64,000 nt of DNA, taken from positions 32,665,021-32,729,020 of the forward strand of contig JBCFYV010011164.1 in the NCBI GenBank assembly GCA_039000515.1, written 5' to 3'. The notes beneath the pieces were generated by a model. That model was not told where the DNA came from and did not search any database. It saw nothing but the letters and a program-made list of their open reading frames with translations. Below, piece after piece: positions 46,866 through 57,499 of the stretch; the stretch's first letter is position 1; every line of letters starts with the position of its first letter. The DNA comes from Timema cristinae. Its lineage: Eukaryota; Arthropoda; Insecta; Phasmatodea; Timematidae. The translations under genes and the position numbers were made by a program.

Positions 46866-47284
46866 ATCCTCACCTTTTACAGTACCTGTGGTATGTTCCC
46901 ATCATTCAGCGATACAATCATTGGCCAGAATGGACGGAAATACATTTCTCATGTGAAACATGTAGATCAGAGAACACGCGCGATTTCTCAAATGGGATAC
47001 AATGTGATAAAATATAAATTAAGTACAGTTTTTATCAAACTCTGCTCACCATGGCAATCCTCTTCACCATACCATGTCACTGGATATTTATTTGATACAC
47101 AATATTTTTAGCTTCATTTATCGACAACGTTCAGTTACATAAAATAGCATCATAAATTCGTGATAAAACCTTACTCAACATCAAAACAAAACCCTGAAAC
47201 AATCATTGGATTTTCATTTCTATGATACACCCAATTTTGACTCAAAACATTAAAACACCTGCCTTAAAATATGACCCTGGGCAC

Positions 47285-47490
47285 GGGACGAATCCTGGAT
47301 AGCTCAGTGGCAAGAGCATTGGCGTGGTGATGGGTGATGGTGGTGATGGAAAGGTCAAGGTTTGAATCTCGACCAATTTCCTTGAGGTTGTTTTTCCATG
47401 TACGATTTATCACTGTAGGTGGTCCCTGCCCCCTACTTCATGTTGCAGGTGCACAATCTATAAATAACCTTACTCACCCCTATTGCTTAA
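47285..47490 (+). mobile_element. tRNA-derived SINE family B, best copy
   Basis: Box A TAGCTCAGTGGCAAGAGC is nearly canonical. The box B AAGGTTTGAATCTCGACC is displaced by a GGTGATGGTGGTGATGG insertion. The downstream part TACGATTTATCACTGTAGGT is shared with the copies at 8.7 and 39.05 kb. Confidence 0.65.
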
Positions 47491-47689
47491 ATTAATTTAT
47501 GGTACCCACTTCAGTAGGCAAATAGTCTTAAGACTTCCAATAGAGTCTTGAAGGGGGAGTGTAGAAAACGCGAGTAAAGGTCAGTATTTACAGTTTTTGT
47601 AACAGAATGTTCTTTGAAAAAAAAAAAGTTATATATAATATGCCTCAAGTTGGAACATAGTTTAACTTTCTTCACATGGTGATATCAGC

Positions 47690-47970
47690 AGTTGTTAAAT
47701 AACAAAGCGGTATTAGATGAGACACTGTTTAGATCAAGATAAAAAGTTGTCATGAAATTCAAGGACAGCCTTTACAGTTGAAAAACCGCGGTGCTATTTA
47801 TAAAAAACAACAAAACTGTTGAATTTACTATGTGAAGAAAATTAAACTTATGTTTCCACTGGAGAATTATTTGATTTATTTGAACTGAAAATAGGTTTTG
47901 ATATAAAAATTGCAAAAATACTGCCCTTAACTCATGTTCTATACACTTCCACCTTAAGCATTGCCTTCCC
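47690..47970 (+). repeat. Dispersed repeat family U, copy 3
   Basis: Contains AAAAAGTTGTCATGAAATTC, AAGGACAGCC, GAAAATTAAACTTATG, GGAGAATTATTTGATTTATT and ATAAAAATTGCAAAAATACT. It is about 1 kb after copy 2 in the same orientation. Confidence 0.6.
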
Positions 47971-48117
47971 AGGTTGGATATTAATTTCTTGGAGCTCACT
48001 AACAATATTGTTCAAAGCTAAAATAATCCCAACCTATGTATAGTACTTGAATACACCACTAATAATGTTGGATTAGATAGGACTATCTTTACGATTATTT
48101 TCTGGAATTCATTGTAA

Positions 48118-48376
48118 TAATAATAATACTTAGCACCGCGTCTTACTACCCGTTCGGGTTATACGCTTTAAGTACTAATTACTCTAATGGATTAGGAATT
48201 GGGAAGGTTGAATTAGAGGAAGTGAACCCGCATTTGCGTGGAGAGAGAGAGTGGAAAACCACTTAGGAAAAACCACCCCCAGTCACCCGACTGAGATTCG
48301 AACCTTGATCTCCCTGTCCTCAGCAGTCGAGCTCAACACGACAAGCGCGTTAGCCAACTACGCCACCGAGGTGGGT
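48118..48376 (-). mobile_element. SINE, main family, full length, young
   Basis: The best reference copy. In the element's sense: head CGGTGGCGTAGTTGGCTAAC (box A), box B AGGTTCGAATCTCAGTCGG, body GTGGTTTTTCCTAAGTGG and GCGGGTTCACTTCCTCTAAT, tail CGGGTAGTAAGACGCGGTGC, then an ATT run. The target duplication AATTCATTGTAA is perfect over 12 bp (48106-48117, 48377-48388). The internal promoter boxes look functional. It is non-coding and mobilised in trans. Confidence 0.95.
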
Positions 48377-48419
48377 AATTCATTGTAAGAATCAGCTTTA
48401 AGATAAAACTTTGATACAC

Positions 48420-48570
48420 AGATGGGTACACATCCAAGGCATCAGGCTCGTTTTGTCTGGTTTGCGACTGATGGTAGGTAGTGTTTGGAATCCATTTTAG
48501 TCCCCGAGGTATTTTTTCTTCCTTGAATTGATTACCACACTCTATACATAACATGAGGTTACACATTCTC
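48420..48570 (+). mobile_element. Possible SINE fragment
   Basis: TCTGGTTTGCGACTGATGG and GTTTGGAATCCATTTTAGTC echo the head and box B of the main family, plus strand. The body is unclear. Confidence 0.35.
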
Positions 48571-48586
48571 TAACTCTTCGTTCACC

Positions 48587-48605
48587 CCCCCCCCCCTCCC
48601 CCCAT
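48587..48605. repeat. Poly-C run
   Basis: Two C runs separated by a single T. Confidence 0.9.
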
Positions 48606-48700
48606 TAGTACATCCAAGTACCCTGAAAGTTAGTGGTCTTACCTTGACCGATTACACTTACAGCGTGGACCTATCTTATAAGTTGTACCATAGTGAAAAC

Positions 48701-49261
48701 CAGGGTCTTTCAACCAACGCACCACGGCACATGGTGTGCTAAGAATGGTCAGCAGGTGTGCCGTGGGAGTTTGGGCAAAGAGGAAAAATAAAAGAGAAAT
48801 TTTGTCTAAATCAATGATCAACACTACTTTTTATTATAAAAAACACACAATTATTAAAATTTTAGTAGTTGAACTCTAAGGCCAGTGACAGACTGACGTT
48901 TTAGTCACTGCGACACAAACGCCTTGACCAGGTCACTAGTGTATTGCAATGTTTCATATGAGAGGGGTCGGTCGCTGCGCCCAAGAAACGCTCACATCGA
49001 CCTTTTCAAATCTGTCGTGGCGTTCTTGTCACTAGTCTGACCCCTCTAATATGAAACAATGCAATATACTAGTGACCTGGTCAAGGCGTTCGTGTCGCAG
49101 TGATCAAAATGCGAACAAAACGTCAGTTTATCACCGGCCTTAGCACAATTGAATACTTTCTTAAATTATAAAATATCTCCTTAAGAAACTGATGGTGTGC
49201 CTTAGAAATTCTAGCGCATTGTTATGAGTGATTTGAGTTGAAAAAGGTTCAAAATCGCTAG
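48701..49261. mobile_element. hAT-like ends around a nested MITE
   Basis: The left end CAGGGTCTTTCAACC and, reversed, the right end CTAGCGATTTTGAACC are weak inverted repeats with GGCACACCA-type sequence just inside on both sides (GGTGTGCC at ~48752, GGTGTGCC at ~49194). These are hAT-style ends. No clean 8-bp duplication was found. A palindromic element occupies the middle. Confidence 0.5.
48880..49139. mobile_element. Palindromic MITE nested in a hAT-like element
   Basis: The first ~100 bp (GGCCAGTGACAGACTGACGT, then GCCTTGACCAGGTCACTAGT, CAATGTTTCATAT-AGAGGGGTC) are inverted in the last ~120 bp, with a ~12-bp length difference near TTTTGATCGCATT. Flanking TAA and TTA are compatible with a PIF/Harbinger-type site but are not identical on the two sides. 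Confidence 0.8.
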
Positions 49262-49945
49262 TGTAATCCATGTAGGTAAGCTTGCTATCTTTCAAGGCAA
49301 ACGGAGTGTACATTTTTGAAACAGGTTGTAAAGTAAAGTGATCGTTTCAAATCCACTCTTATATTATTGTAGCTGAGACTTGGAGATATCGTGTGGAAAA
49401 GAGCACTAAGCCGGAGCCTCGGAAATCTTTCTATGATAAGGTGAAGGATTACACCAATTATTTCATTCAGAGGATAGATACAATGAATGTGACCTACCAC
49501 GAAGGCTCCCCCCTAGAAACACAAACCCTTATCGTATAAGTGTTTTTTTGGGGGGGGGAGGGGTTAATGTTTGTGGTGACTCACGGTGAAGTCCCTCAGA
49601 AGAAAACAATGATTTTCTGTTTAGATATTTAATTCCTCTTGAAGCAATTTTAAGCGTTTTAAAACATAGTTGGGAATTTAGGTCTTATAAATGTTACAAA
49701 CCGACACCTTAGCTAAGTCAGTAGCGCGTCTTCTTACTCAAACTAAGGTTACCAGGCTTGTTTTCTGTTATTATAAAAAATATACAATATAAAGAAGGGG
49801 GTGGTGGGAAGGCTTTCCACTCTCAAAACGATTAATTAACTCTTGGCGAACTTAGTGATAAATTTGTTCTAGAATTGAACTAATTTATGACATCATAAAG
49901 TGAAGGTTAAAAATACTGAAAATAAAAATTATATAAATTATATTA
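49262..49945. other. No recognised feature
   Basis: AT-rich; contains a G run at ~49549-49557. The short frame at 49285-49500 is unassigned. Confidence 0.4.
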
Positions 49946-49947
49946 AA

Positions 49948-50182
49948 CTACGGTGTCTTCATGGCCTAGGATGCTAAAGTGCCAAATACGGGAATATTAG
50001 GGTTCAATCCCAATCGAATGTACTGAGGGTGATTTTACAAAAATGGTTTTCCATTCTCTCTCCACGCAAATGCTGGTACACTTCCTCTAAATAATATTTT
50101 CTGAATTCATAGCAAATTAGTGTAATTAGTATATTAGCGTAAAGCTCGAACGGGTAGTAAGGCGCGGCGCTTGGAGACATTT
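49948..50182 (+). mobile_element. SINE, main family, near full length
   Basis: Box B AGGGTTCAATCCCAATCGAA, body ATGGTTTTCCATTCTCTCTC with CACGCAAATGCTGGTACA, and tail CGAACGGGTAGTAAGGCGCG. The head is diverged (CATGGCCTAGGATGC). Confidence 0.85.
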
Positions 50183-50464
50183 TATTACAAAAATAAATTA
50201 TCAATATTAATTCCAGGGCTAAGGGTTAAGAGATATAGGTCAATAGTATTAAAACATTTTTGCTCGCGTACCCAAAGTTTTTGGTGCATATTGCAAACTA
50301 TACATATTCTATAATTTACATCTTGAAGAAATAGAGAGAGAGTGAGAGAGTGAGAGAAAAAATGACGCTCTTAGATCGTATGTCCTTATATTTGTTGTGA
50401 CTAACTATAAATATGGTCCTTATTATTCAGTGTTTCTCGTGAACAACTTTATATATATTTTTTA

Positions 50465-50691
50465 ATTTCTCGTACCCACTAAGATGTATTTACGGACCTC
50501 AGGGTTTCACATACCCCAGGTTGAACACTATCAGTTCCATTTTGACGAGTCACGCTGCTTAAACGTTATTGTTGATACAGCCTTAAGAATCCAGCTCACG
50601 GCTGATTAGCTGAGATATAAGATGCAAGATTATGTTACAATCAGAAATTATGTCAAAGGGGAGTTAAATTTGGCGTTTTAATTTTCAAATA

Positions 50692-50741
<50 letters not shown>

Positions 50742-50980
50742 TGAAAATTAAAACTCTCAATTTAACTGTATGTAAGTGAAAAATGCGGAACACAATTTCT
50801 GGTTGTAACATAAGCTTGCATCTTATATCCCAGCTAATCAGCCGTGAAATGGGTTCCTAAAGCTGTATCAACAATTACGTTTAAGCGGCGTGACTCGTCA
50901 AAATGGAACCAATAGTGTTCGACCTGGGGTATGTGAAACCCTGAGGTCTGTAAATACATCTTAGCAGGTACATAAAATAT
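50465..50980. mobile_element. Large inverted repeat (foldback) with a TA-repeat centre
   Basis: The left arm 50465-50690 and right arm 50738-50976 are inverted copies: GTACCCACTAAGATGTATTT pairs with AAATACATCTTAGCAGGTAC, and TTGACGAGTCACGC pairs with GCGTGACTCGTCAA. The centre is TA/CATA microsatellite (50691-50736). Arms differ by scattered substitutions. No frame and no clear target duplication. Confidence 0.88.
50691..50736. repeat. (TA)n tract
   Basis: TA repeat with one CA interruption, at the axis of the foldback. Confidence 0.9.
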
Positions 50981-51071
50981 TTAATATATATTTAAAATAA
51001 TATATATATATATATTTAAAATAACACTTTCACTTGTCTAAATTAAAATCTTTTTTAATGTAGAAACACAC

Positions 51072-51330
51072 TTAGGTGACTGAATGTTCTAAAGCGTCAC
51101 TCTTGCAATATACTGTATTGATGCTGATGGAGGAGACCGGGATTCAAACCCTAACTAGGTTTACTGAAGGAAGTTTTTAATACATGGTTTTATACTATCC
51201 CTCCGCGCCAAAGCGGCTATGCTTCCTCTAAAATGCAACCATCCTCTGCCCTAACACATTAGCGAAGGTATAATTAGTACATAAGCCTTTAACGTGGATG
51301 GGTAGTAAGATGTGGTGCAAATAAATTAAA
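51072..51330 (+). mobile_element. SINE, main family, full length
   Basis: Head GTGACTGAATGTTCTAAAGC, box B GGGATTCAAACCCTAACTAG, body CTATCCCTCCGCGCCAAAGC with GCTTCCTCTAAAATGCAACC, and tail GGGTAGTAAGATGTGGTGC. Confidence 0.85.
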
Positions 51331-51824
51331 GTATATTTCAAAACACTACACCCTGATGTGACGTCTAGTTCAAGCTGTATTACCTACCAAAGATATGTGC
51401 TATCCAGGGGTTGGGGTGTATGGGTTGATGGGGAGGGTAATAATGGCTCTCTAAGTGTCACTTTCATGGTTCGTCCCCCAGGTCTTGTCATCTTCTTCTC
51501 GCTAATCCGTGGTACGACGTGATTCGTTCATGTCTGGTGCCCAACCTGGGCGTTTTGCCAAGATAGCGAAATACATTCTTGAGTTTGGTGGGGTTTAGAG
51601 GGGGGGATGTAACATCAACCCTTCCCTTCCTCTTTCACCCACATTTCTGCCTTGATCAGGAAGCCCGCTCGACCGTGAAATGAGTCTGTGTTGGCTAGGT
51701 ACTACTACTCCTGGTGCATTAACTTACGTTTACTTCACAAGTGAAAAGGTTGGGAAAGGAAAAACCGACCATTTAGGCCATAACATTTAATTTTGCTCAG
51801 AGTCTCACTTCCTATCTGGGAAGT
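51331..51824. other. No recognised feature
   Basis: Less AT-rich than average (51.4-51.7 kb). No frame worth calling. Confidence 0.35.
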
Positions 51825-52030
51825 AATAATATTTACACCCGAGGGGTAGGAAGGAGTAAGGTAGAATTTTTGAGAAGATTATGCGTATTTGCGTGGGAGT
51901 AGAGTTTGAATCCATTCAGAGAAATATCACCTTCAGTACACTCATCAAAGAACTAACCAACCTCTACATCACCGCAAACCAGAGTTGATAGGACAGATAG
52001 ATGCCTCTGACTGCATGCTCCCAAGTATGG
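51825..52030 (-). mobile_element. SINE, main family, decayed
   Basis: GCGTATTTGCGTGGGAGTAG (body) and CAACCTCTACATCACCGCAA (head side) in reverse order. Confidence 0.55.
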
Positions 52031-52124
52031 GTCGTGGGGGTTACTCCAACCCCCTTCCCCTACTCATGTGATTTCACCTCCTCTCTAAAGATTAGAGCTA
52101 CTTCATCACCCTAAAGCAGTGTAC

Positions 52125-52212
52125 CATAAACTTACATTTCATCTTACAATCACCCTACCATTAGACATTAGCTTAAGTGCATTTGACCCGAATGCGTGTT
52201 AAGATGCGGTGC

Positions 52213-52215
<3 letters not shown>
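52125..52215 (+). mobile_element. SINE tail fragment, main family
   Basis: CAATCACCCTACCATTAGAC, then ATTAGCTTAAGTGCATTTGA and GTTAAGATGCGGTGCTAAT, run into a long AAT array, the family's own terminal repeat expanded. Confidence 0.75.
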
Positions 52216-52267
<52 letters not shown>

Positions 52268-52318
52268 TATTATATATATATAATAAATAATAATAATAAT
52301 TATATATATATATATAAA
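52213..52318. repeat. (AAT)n and (TA)n array
   Basis: About 18 AAT units, then TA, AAT and TA runs. It probably grew from the SINE tail. Confidence 0.92.
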
Positions 52319-52329
52319 AGTACATACAA

Positions 52330-52545
52330 GTTTTAACAAATCAAACCCAGGGACAGTTAGACAGACTGACAAGGGAACGGACACAAAACTGTGAAATCAA
52401 TTTTTTGGGATTCAGGGCCAAATAAAACGAAGAGCTTCATCATAATCTCGAAGTAAAAACATATTAAAAACACAATAATTTGTCTTTATATGAGAGATTA
52501 AAAGGGCATATAATATATTTATATTTGAAATTTTAGTAAAATTTA
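52330..52545 (+). repeat. Dispersed repeat family T, copy 3
   Basis: GACAGTTAGACAGACTGACA, AATTTTTTGGGATTCAGGGC, CATCATAATCTCGAAGTAAA and TATATGAGAGATTAAAAGG. The closest match is copy 2. Confidence 0.75.
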
Positions 52546-52549
52546 ACAG

Positions 52550-52725
52550 CATCAGTGAATAAATCGTCTAAACACATCCCTCGCATTATACTGGATTGCT
52601 GGGTTGACAGTGAGGTCGTGGTTCAAATAATTGTTGGGTCTAATGTGAATTTTTATACTAAATATGTTCACACTTTCCCTCCAATCAGATTTGGGTACAT
52701 TTTCTATTGTTATGGAATATATTTT
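52550..52725 (+). mobile_element. SINE, main family, head and body only
   Basis: GGTTGACAGTGAGGTCGTGG, box B-like GGTTCAAATAATTGTTGGGT and the body CACACTTTCCCTCCAATCAG. It lies right after repeat T. Confidence 0.5.
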
Positions 52726-52819
52726 CAAAAAAGTGTGGAATTTTACGACACGACGACTGCAGTCCTAAATTCAAGCCGAAAGTTGCAATTTTGAGCACCT
52801 AATAAAATGTTTTTGTTCC

Positions 52820-53032
52820 TAAGCACCACGTTTTGCTACCTGTTTAGGTTATACGTAAATATACTAATTATGCTAATAGGTTAGGGACTAGGAAGGTTTA
52901 ATTTAGAGAAGGTCCACCCACATCTGCATGGAGAAAGAGTGTAAAACCATTTAGGGGAAACCAACATCAGTATACCCGACCAGGATTTAAACTCCAATCT
53001 CCCTGTTTTTGGCAGTCTAGTCTATACCGATA
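52820..53032 (-). mobile_element. SINE, main family, near full length, older
   Basis: Tail AAGCACCACGTTTTGCTACC, body CATCTGCATGGAGAAAGAGT, box B CAGGATTTAAACTCCAATCT. It ends near TCTAGTCTATACCG. Confidence 0.75.
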
Positions 53033-53159
53033 ATATATTTTTACCCAGTATCTATAAAACTGGGTTCTGTGGACCATTGGTATAGTGAGCTTAATTATAC
53101 TATTATGTAGTATAGTATATAGAGACTTCCCAGCTATACATTTTAAACAAAATCATTGT

Positions 53160-53375
53160 GTTAATTTCAAAAATTACCCAGGATTAAACTGTTCTTAGTT
53201 TGAGGGCTTCAATCTAAATCAAAACAACATCCCAAGAACAAACCTAGTTGTTTTTGGGTTATGGGGCGCATTAAACCTAGGAATTCATCATAGTCTCGAA
53301 GCCAAAATTCTATACCCTTACAATATTTTTTTCTCTTTGTTAGAAAGTAAAAAGTTAAATAAAGCGTCAAAGCGT
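53160..53375 (+). repeat. Dispersed repeat family T, copy 4
   Basis: TTTTTGGGTTATGGGGCGCA, then ATTCATCATAGTCTCGAAGC, CTTACAATATTTTTTTC and TTAGAAAGTAAAAAG. Confidence 0.65.
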
Positions 53376-53550
53376 ACCCTAATGACCAGCTAACACCACT
53401 AAGTTAGCTATACTTTGTTCTACAAGTGTAGTCCAAATTTCCTAGTAAGAGCCGACATTAACAGAAATGTTACTACATTATTAGTGTTATTTTTTTAATA
53501 ACATAAATCAATAGTGATAGATCACATAAATTAACTTGAAAGTAAACTTA

Positions 53551-53752
53551 GGGCCAGTTTCATAGTCAAATTTAGTACGCCTCAAGTGCGGCGCTACACT
53601 AAGTACATGACGACACCTACCTAAACCACAATGGAATGGGCCATTTTCCAATGCGAGAACGGCCCATTCCATTCTGGTTTAGGTAGGTGTCGTCATGTAC
53701 TTAGTGTAGCGCCGCACTTGAGGCGTACTAAATTTGACTATGAAACTGGCCC
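53551..53752. mobile_element. PIF/Harbinger-type MITE, near-perfect hairpin
   Basis: Two ~92-bp arms (starting GGGCCAGTTTCATAGTCAAA) pair with a single visible mismatch (AAACCACAATGG against AAACCAGAATGG) around an ~18-bp loop. A TTA duplication flanks it at 53548-53550 and 53753-53755. The 3-bp TWA-type duplication and GGGCCAGTTTCAT end fit PIF/Harbinger MITEs. Near identity of the arms implies a recent insertion or sequence correction between arms. Confidence 0.93.
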
Positions 53753-54089
53753 TTAGTGTCATTTCTAACTATTGTATAAGGCTCTTCCTATGAAAATTGG
53801 AATATAAAATGTATTTATGAAACAAAGTTATAAAGTTGTATTAGAAAATTTCCTGCTTCGGCAAGTGAAATATAGGTAGTATATTAAGGTGGGTAGTACG
53901 CGTGTGCATCGAACGCTTATCAAGTGGTCAACCATTGGGAAAAGATTTAGAAACACTGCCGTATACCATGTAGAAACCAAATAAGGTCCCTATAATGCTA
54001 AACAGCTCCACATTATGGGAGAACAAACAATACTATAACTAAAAAACAAGGTAAAATGGGACAAGTCACACCTGCTTATATTAACTAAT

Positions 54090-54341
54090 ACTATTAATAC
54101 ATAGCACCGCGTCTTACTACCCGTTTGGATTATATGCTTACGTACTAATTACTCTAATGTGTTATGAATTGTTAAATATAGAGGAAGTGAACACGCATTT
54201 GCATGGAGGGAGAGTGGAAAACCATTTAGCAAAAACCGCCCCCAGTTCACCAGAGTGAGATTCGAACCTCGATCTCCCCTTCCTCGGCAGTCTAGCTCAC
54301 ACTAAACTTCTGCGTTAGCTAACTACGCCACCAAGGCGAGT
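54090..54341 (-). mobile_element. SINE, main family, full length, with target duplication
   Basis: Tail ATAGCACCGCGTCTTACTAC, body GGAGGGAGAGTGGAAAACCA, box B GAGATTCGAACCTCGATCTC and head GCGTTAGCTAACTACGCCAC are well kept. A 14-bp duplication TTATATTAACTAAT lies at 54076-54089 and 54342-54355. Confidence 0.95.
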
Positions 54342-54444
54342 TTATATTAACTAATTTAATTGTTTTTGTGTCTCCTGTCCACCATTGAAGTGGATCCCAC
54401 ATGTTACGATATATCCTGTGTATCCATATTATATATAAATTTAA

Positions 54445-54695
54445 AACACTACTTCTTGCTACCCGCTCACGTAATATGCATATTTACTAATTACGCTAGT
54501 GTTGCTAGGAATGAGAAAGGTTTAATCTAGATGAAATGTAACAGAATTTTCGTGTTAAAGAGAGTGGAAAATCATGTAAGAAAAAGGCACCCCTCAGTAT
54601 ACATTCGTCCAAGAATAGAACCCCAATCTCCTCATCATTGGCAGTACTCTATTGTGAGAGTGGTGCTTTAAACCTACTGCCTCTGAAGCTAGTAT
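54445..54695 (-). mobile_element. SINE, main family, older full-length copy
   Basis: CTACTTCTTGCTACCCGCTC (tail), AAGAGAGTGGAAAATCATG (body), AGAATAGAACCCCAATCTCC (box B) and GAGTGGTGCTTTAAACC (head). Confidence 0.7.
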
Positions 54696-54699
54696 GTAA

Positions 54700-56140
54700 A
54701 AATATAAAACAGATTTCTCTTATTAGTTTATGTCAGTAACAAAGCCATAAGGATATTGAAATAAATTTTACTGACACAAGAAATGTCCGGAAAATAAAAG
54801 TAGCATTCACTTTTACAGCCTAGCTGGCAGGCCATACAATTCTAGCTTCATATATAAAGCTCTTTTATTTTATAGTACATGAGTCGTCTTTACACTAACA
54901 ATGTGCAATTGAATGTAAATCCGTTCCTACCGTTTGGACGAGGAGACGCACGGAAAGTTGGTGGTGGGTCTCACTGCTATGTGACAGAAAATGCAGAACA
55001 CCAACAATTTGTTTCTGGCTCTAAGGATAGCAGTGTAAATTACCTTTGTAACGTTTTCTTAGTCTGCCGGAAGGATGGGCTTCGTTGAAAATGTTCATCT
55101 AAAGGCCGTTTATTAATATCCGTGTATAGCGGCCATTGTGGCTTGAATTTATTTCTTTAATGTAGAGAGTTAACCAACATTATGTTGTGGATGCCACAAA
55201 AATAAAACTATAAGTTTTTCTAATTTGATACTTACTATAAAATTAATGGTTTTCTCTCCGTTTTCAAGATATTTTAAACGAAAACTCCACCTACACTAAA
55301 ACAGAGGCGCTGGAACAGAAGGGGTGAAGTTGCAGACGAGCACTACCCTATGTAATATGTTCACCCCCCATCTCTTCTGGAAATATTTCTCACCCTTTAT
55401 ATTCTCTATTATTAAATTGAAAGCTAACCTTCCATCAAACTTTTAATAGCTTCTAGAGGCATCCAACTTTCAAAAATTTGCCGGGAAATGACCACTCCAA
55501 ATGGTTTATAAATGAGTATAATTTTCAAAAAAGATTTCTAGACAAAGGGAACCTATTTAAATAGTTTTTAAAGGCATCCAATTTTGAGGGTAAATATTAC
55601 AATTTGTTCGTAGAGAAGTTTAAATTTCAAAATTTCGGGATAAGAGCCATTCCATATAACTAATAGCGCATCCAATTTTAAAACATTCCCCCTTGGACAA
55701 CTCTTTTGAATGGTGGGCACAGACACTCAAATACCACTTTAAAAAAAAATTGCCACCATTCTACACAAATAAGGTTTCACTGTCACTGAACTGAAATGTA
55801 GTAAGCAATCTTATATTTTCTGCCAACACTATGACCCTATTTATAATTTGTAATTATGGAACCAAGCTATTTTTAGTGTAAATTGAGAGAAAAATGTAAT
55901 TTTAAAACTCATAAACATATCAAAACTAAGAATGTATTAGTTTCTTCAGAGGTGAATTTTTATCTTAATCCTATGTCCTTAAATTATTTAAAGTACGTTT
56001 CAGAGATCTTGGATGAATATTAAGACGCGTTTCAATAATTCAATAAAGAGATATCATGATAGTTGATTTTATTTTAAAAACTTGCTTGACGGCAGATTGG
56101 GCCAGAAGAAAATTGACGACAAATACAATAGCACCGATGG
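54700..56140. other. No recognised gene
   Basis: A 69-codon plus frame begins at ATG 54879 just after an acceptor-like CTCTTTTATTTTATAG. It contains FLPFGRGDARKVGGGSHC but no known family. The rest is AT-rich. Confidence 0.35.
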
Positions 56141-56144
56141 ATAT

Positions 56145-56350
56145 ATGGCCAACGGTGTCTGGTATAGTTCAGCAGTGACGGTGAGGTAGGGGCTTGAATA
56201 CTAGGCCAAGTATACTGCACAAGGCTTTTAAGAATGGTTTTTATATTCTTCCAAAAAAATGCTGGTACATTTTGCTTTAATATTACCTTCATCATCCCTA
56301 ACCTGATTAGTGTAAATATGTGAATATCACGAACGGATAGTGTGATGGGG
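56145..56350 (+). mobile_element. SINE, main family, diverged
   Basis: GTCTGGTATAGTTCAGCAGT, box B-like GGGGCTTGAATACTAGGCCA, body AATGCTGGTACATTTTGC and tail CGAACGGATAGTGTGATG. Confidence 0.7.
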
Positions 56351-56354
56351 ATGG

Positions 56355-56535
56355 GTGTAGCCCACATCAGTTGGTACGCGGAATAATTGTCAAGGTACTC
56401 GTGTCTGGGCTGTTGGAAGCGAGTAAGATAAGGGTTAGAATCTCCAGCTGGGTGTAAGCAGAGGGCTTTGTTCCTTACACTAAAATGCGAGTACGATTCT
56501 GATAAATCCTATCTTACTCATCCGCTACCCTATTT
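56355..56535 (+). mobile_element. SINE, main family, head and body, tandem with the previous copy
   Basis: CAGTTGGTACGCGGAATAAT (head), AGGGTTAGAATCTCCAGCTG (box B) and AAAATGCGAGTACGA (body). It abuts the previous element. Confidence 0.65.
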
Positions 56536-57170
56536 GTTTCAATATTTGAATGTAAAACATGGAATTACAAACCTTACAAAATCTACTTCTATTTAATTGC
56601 GTTTGCAGTGTGAATCGGTCGCATGCACATCTTACACTTGTGGTCCACTACAAGCTGGAACTGAATCTCGCATCCCTCAGAGTGTATTGGAGAGGGACAG
56701 ACGAAGCGTTTGTACCCTCTGGACTTAAAACAAAACCGCAAAGCCGAGACCTCGCCCACCCCTCAACCCCCAACACGCCCTAGCTACTACCAAAGGGTTG
56801 TTTATGGTTCCCAAGTTGGTCATGTGGCCTTACCCTCCCATCCGTTCAGCCGACCCAAGGCAGCCCCACGGAGTGGTATCCGGGAGCTTACAGCTAGTCA
56901 TAGGCTCAGACAAATGGGGAGGTTGATAGGGAAGGGGGGGGGGGGCACTTGACGTACTCTAGCCAGCCCAAGTTGTAACTACATCTCCGTTGTTTACGCC
57001 ATAACTTGACCATAGTTCTCACTTCATTAGCGGTGCAGTCCTCGAAACTCTATCTTGTCTCTCAGCCGTGACATCACTTGAAAGCTTGGGTCGGTGTGAC
57101 AATTTGAGAACACGAGTGTAAGTGAAACGCCACATCTGTTAGAATCAGTTTTTCTGCCCGTCCTGTCTAT
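56536..57170. other. Less AT-rich patch without a recognised gene
   Basis: Contains a G run near 56934-56946. Overlapping frames are Pro-rich but show no family. Confidence 0.35.
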
Positions 57171-57174
57171 TCAC

Positions 57175-57350
57175 ATATTTACACTAATAAGGTATGCATG
57201 GCTAGAATATAAGAAGAAACGTAAACGTATTTGTTTTGAGGGAGAGCGGAAAATGATAAAAGGAAAAAAAAAACCTCAAAATGCCTGATCAGGTTTCAAC
57301 TTCCGATATCCACGCTACCAGTACCATGTAATGTCTAAGTCAATGCATGC
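57175..57350 (-). mobile_element. SINE, main family, decayed
   Basis: TTTTGAGGGAGAGCGGAAAA (body) and ATCAGGTTTCAACTTCCGAT (box B) in reverse order. Confidence 0.55.
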
Positions 57351-57440
57351 GTCTATCGGTGCGGGCCTTAAAAGTTAGGAATTTGGAAAATAATTGTTTG
57401 GAACCATTTTATTGTTACGTTTTTTAAACTTCAACACTAC

Positions 57441-57475
57441 ACCACCACCACCACCACCACCACCACTACTATTAA
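57441..57475. repeat. (CAC)n microsatellite
   Basis: About nine CAC units followed by TACTATTAATA. A (GAT)n run of about eight units lies at 57971-57996. Confidence 0.9.
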
Positions 57476-57499
57476 TACTGTTTTTATTAAATTACTGGC

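Noticed and set aside
52199..52384. Minus frame with a long Ile run
   Set aside because: It is a translation of the AAT microsatellite.
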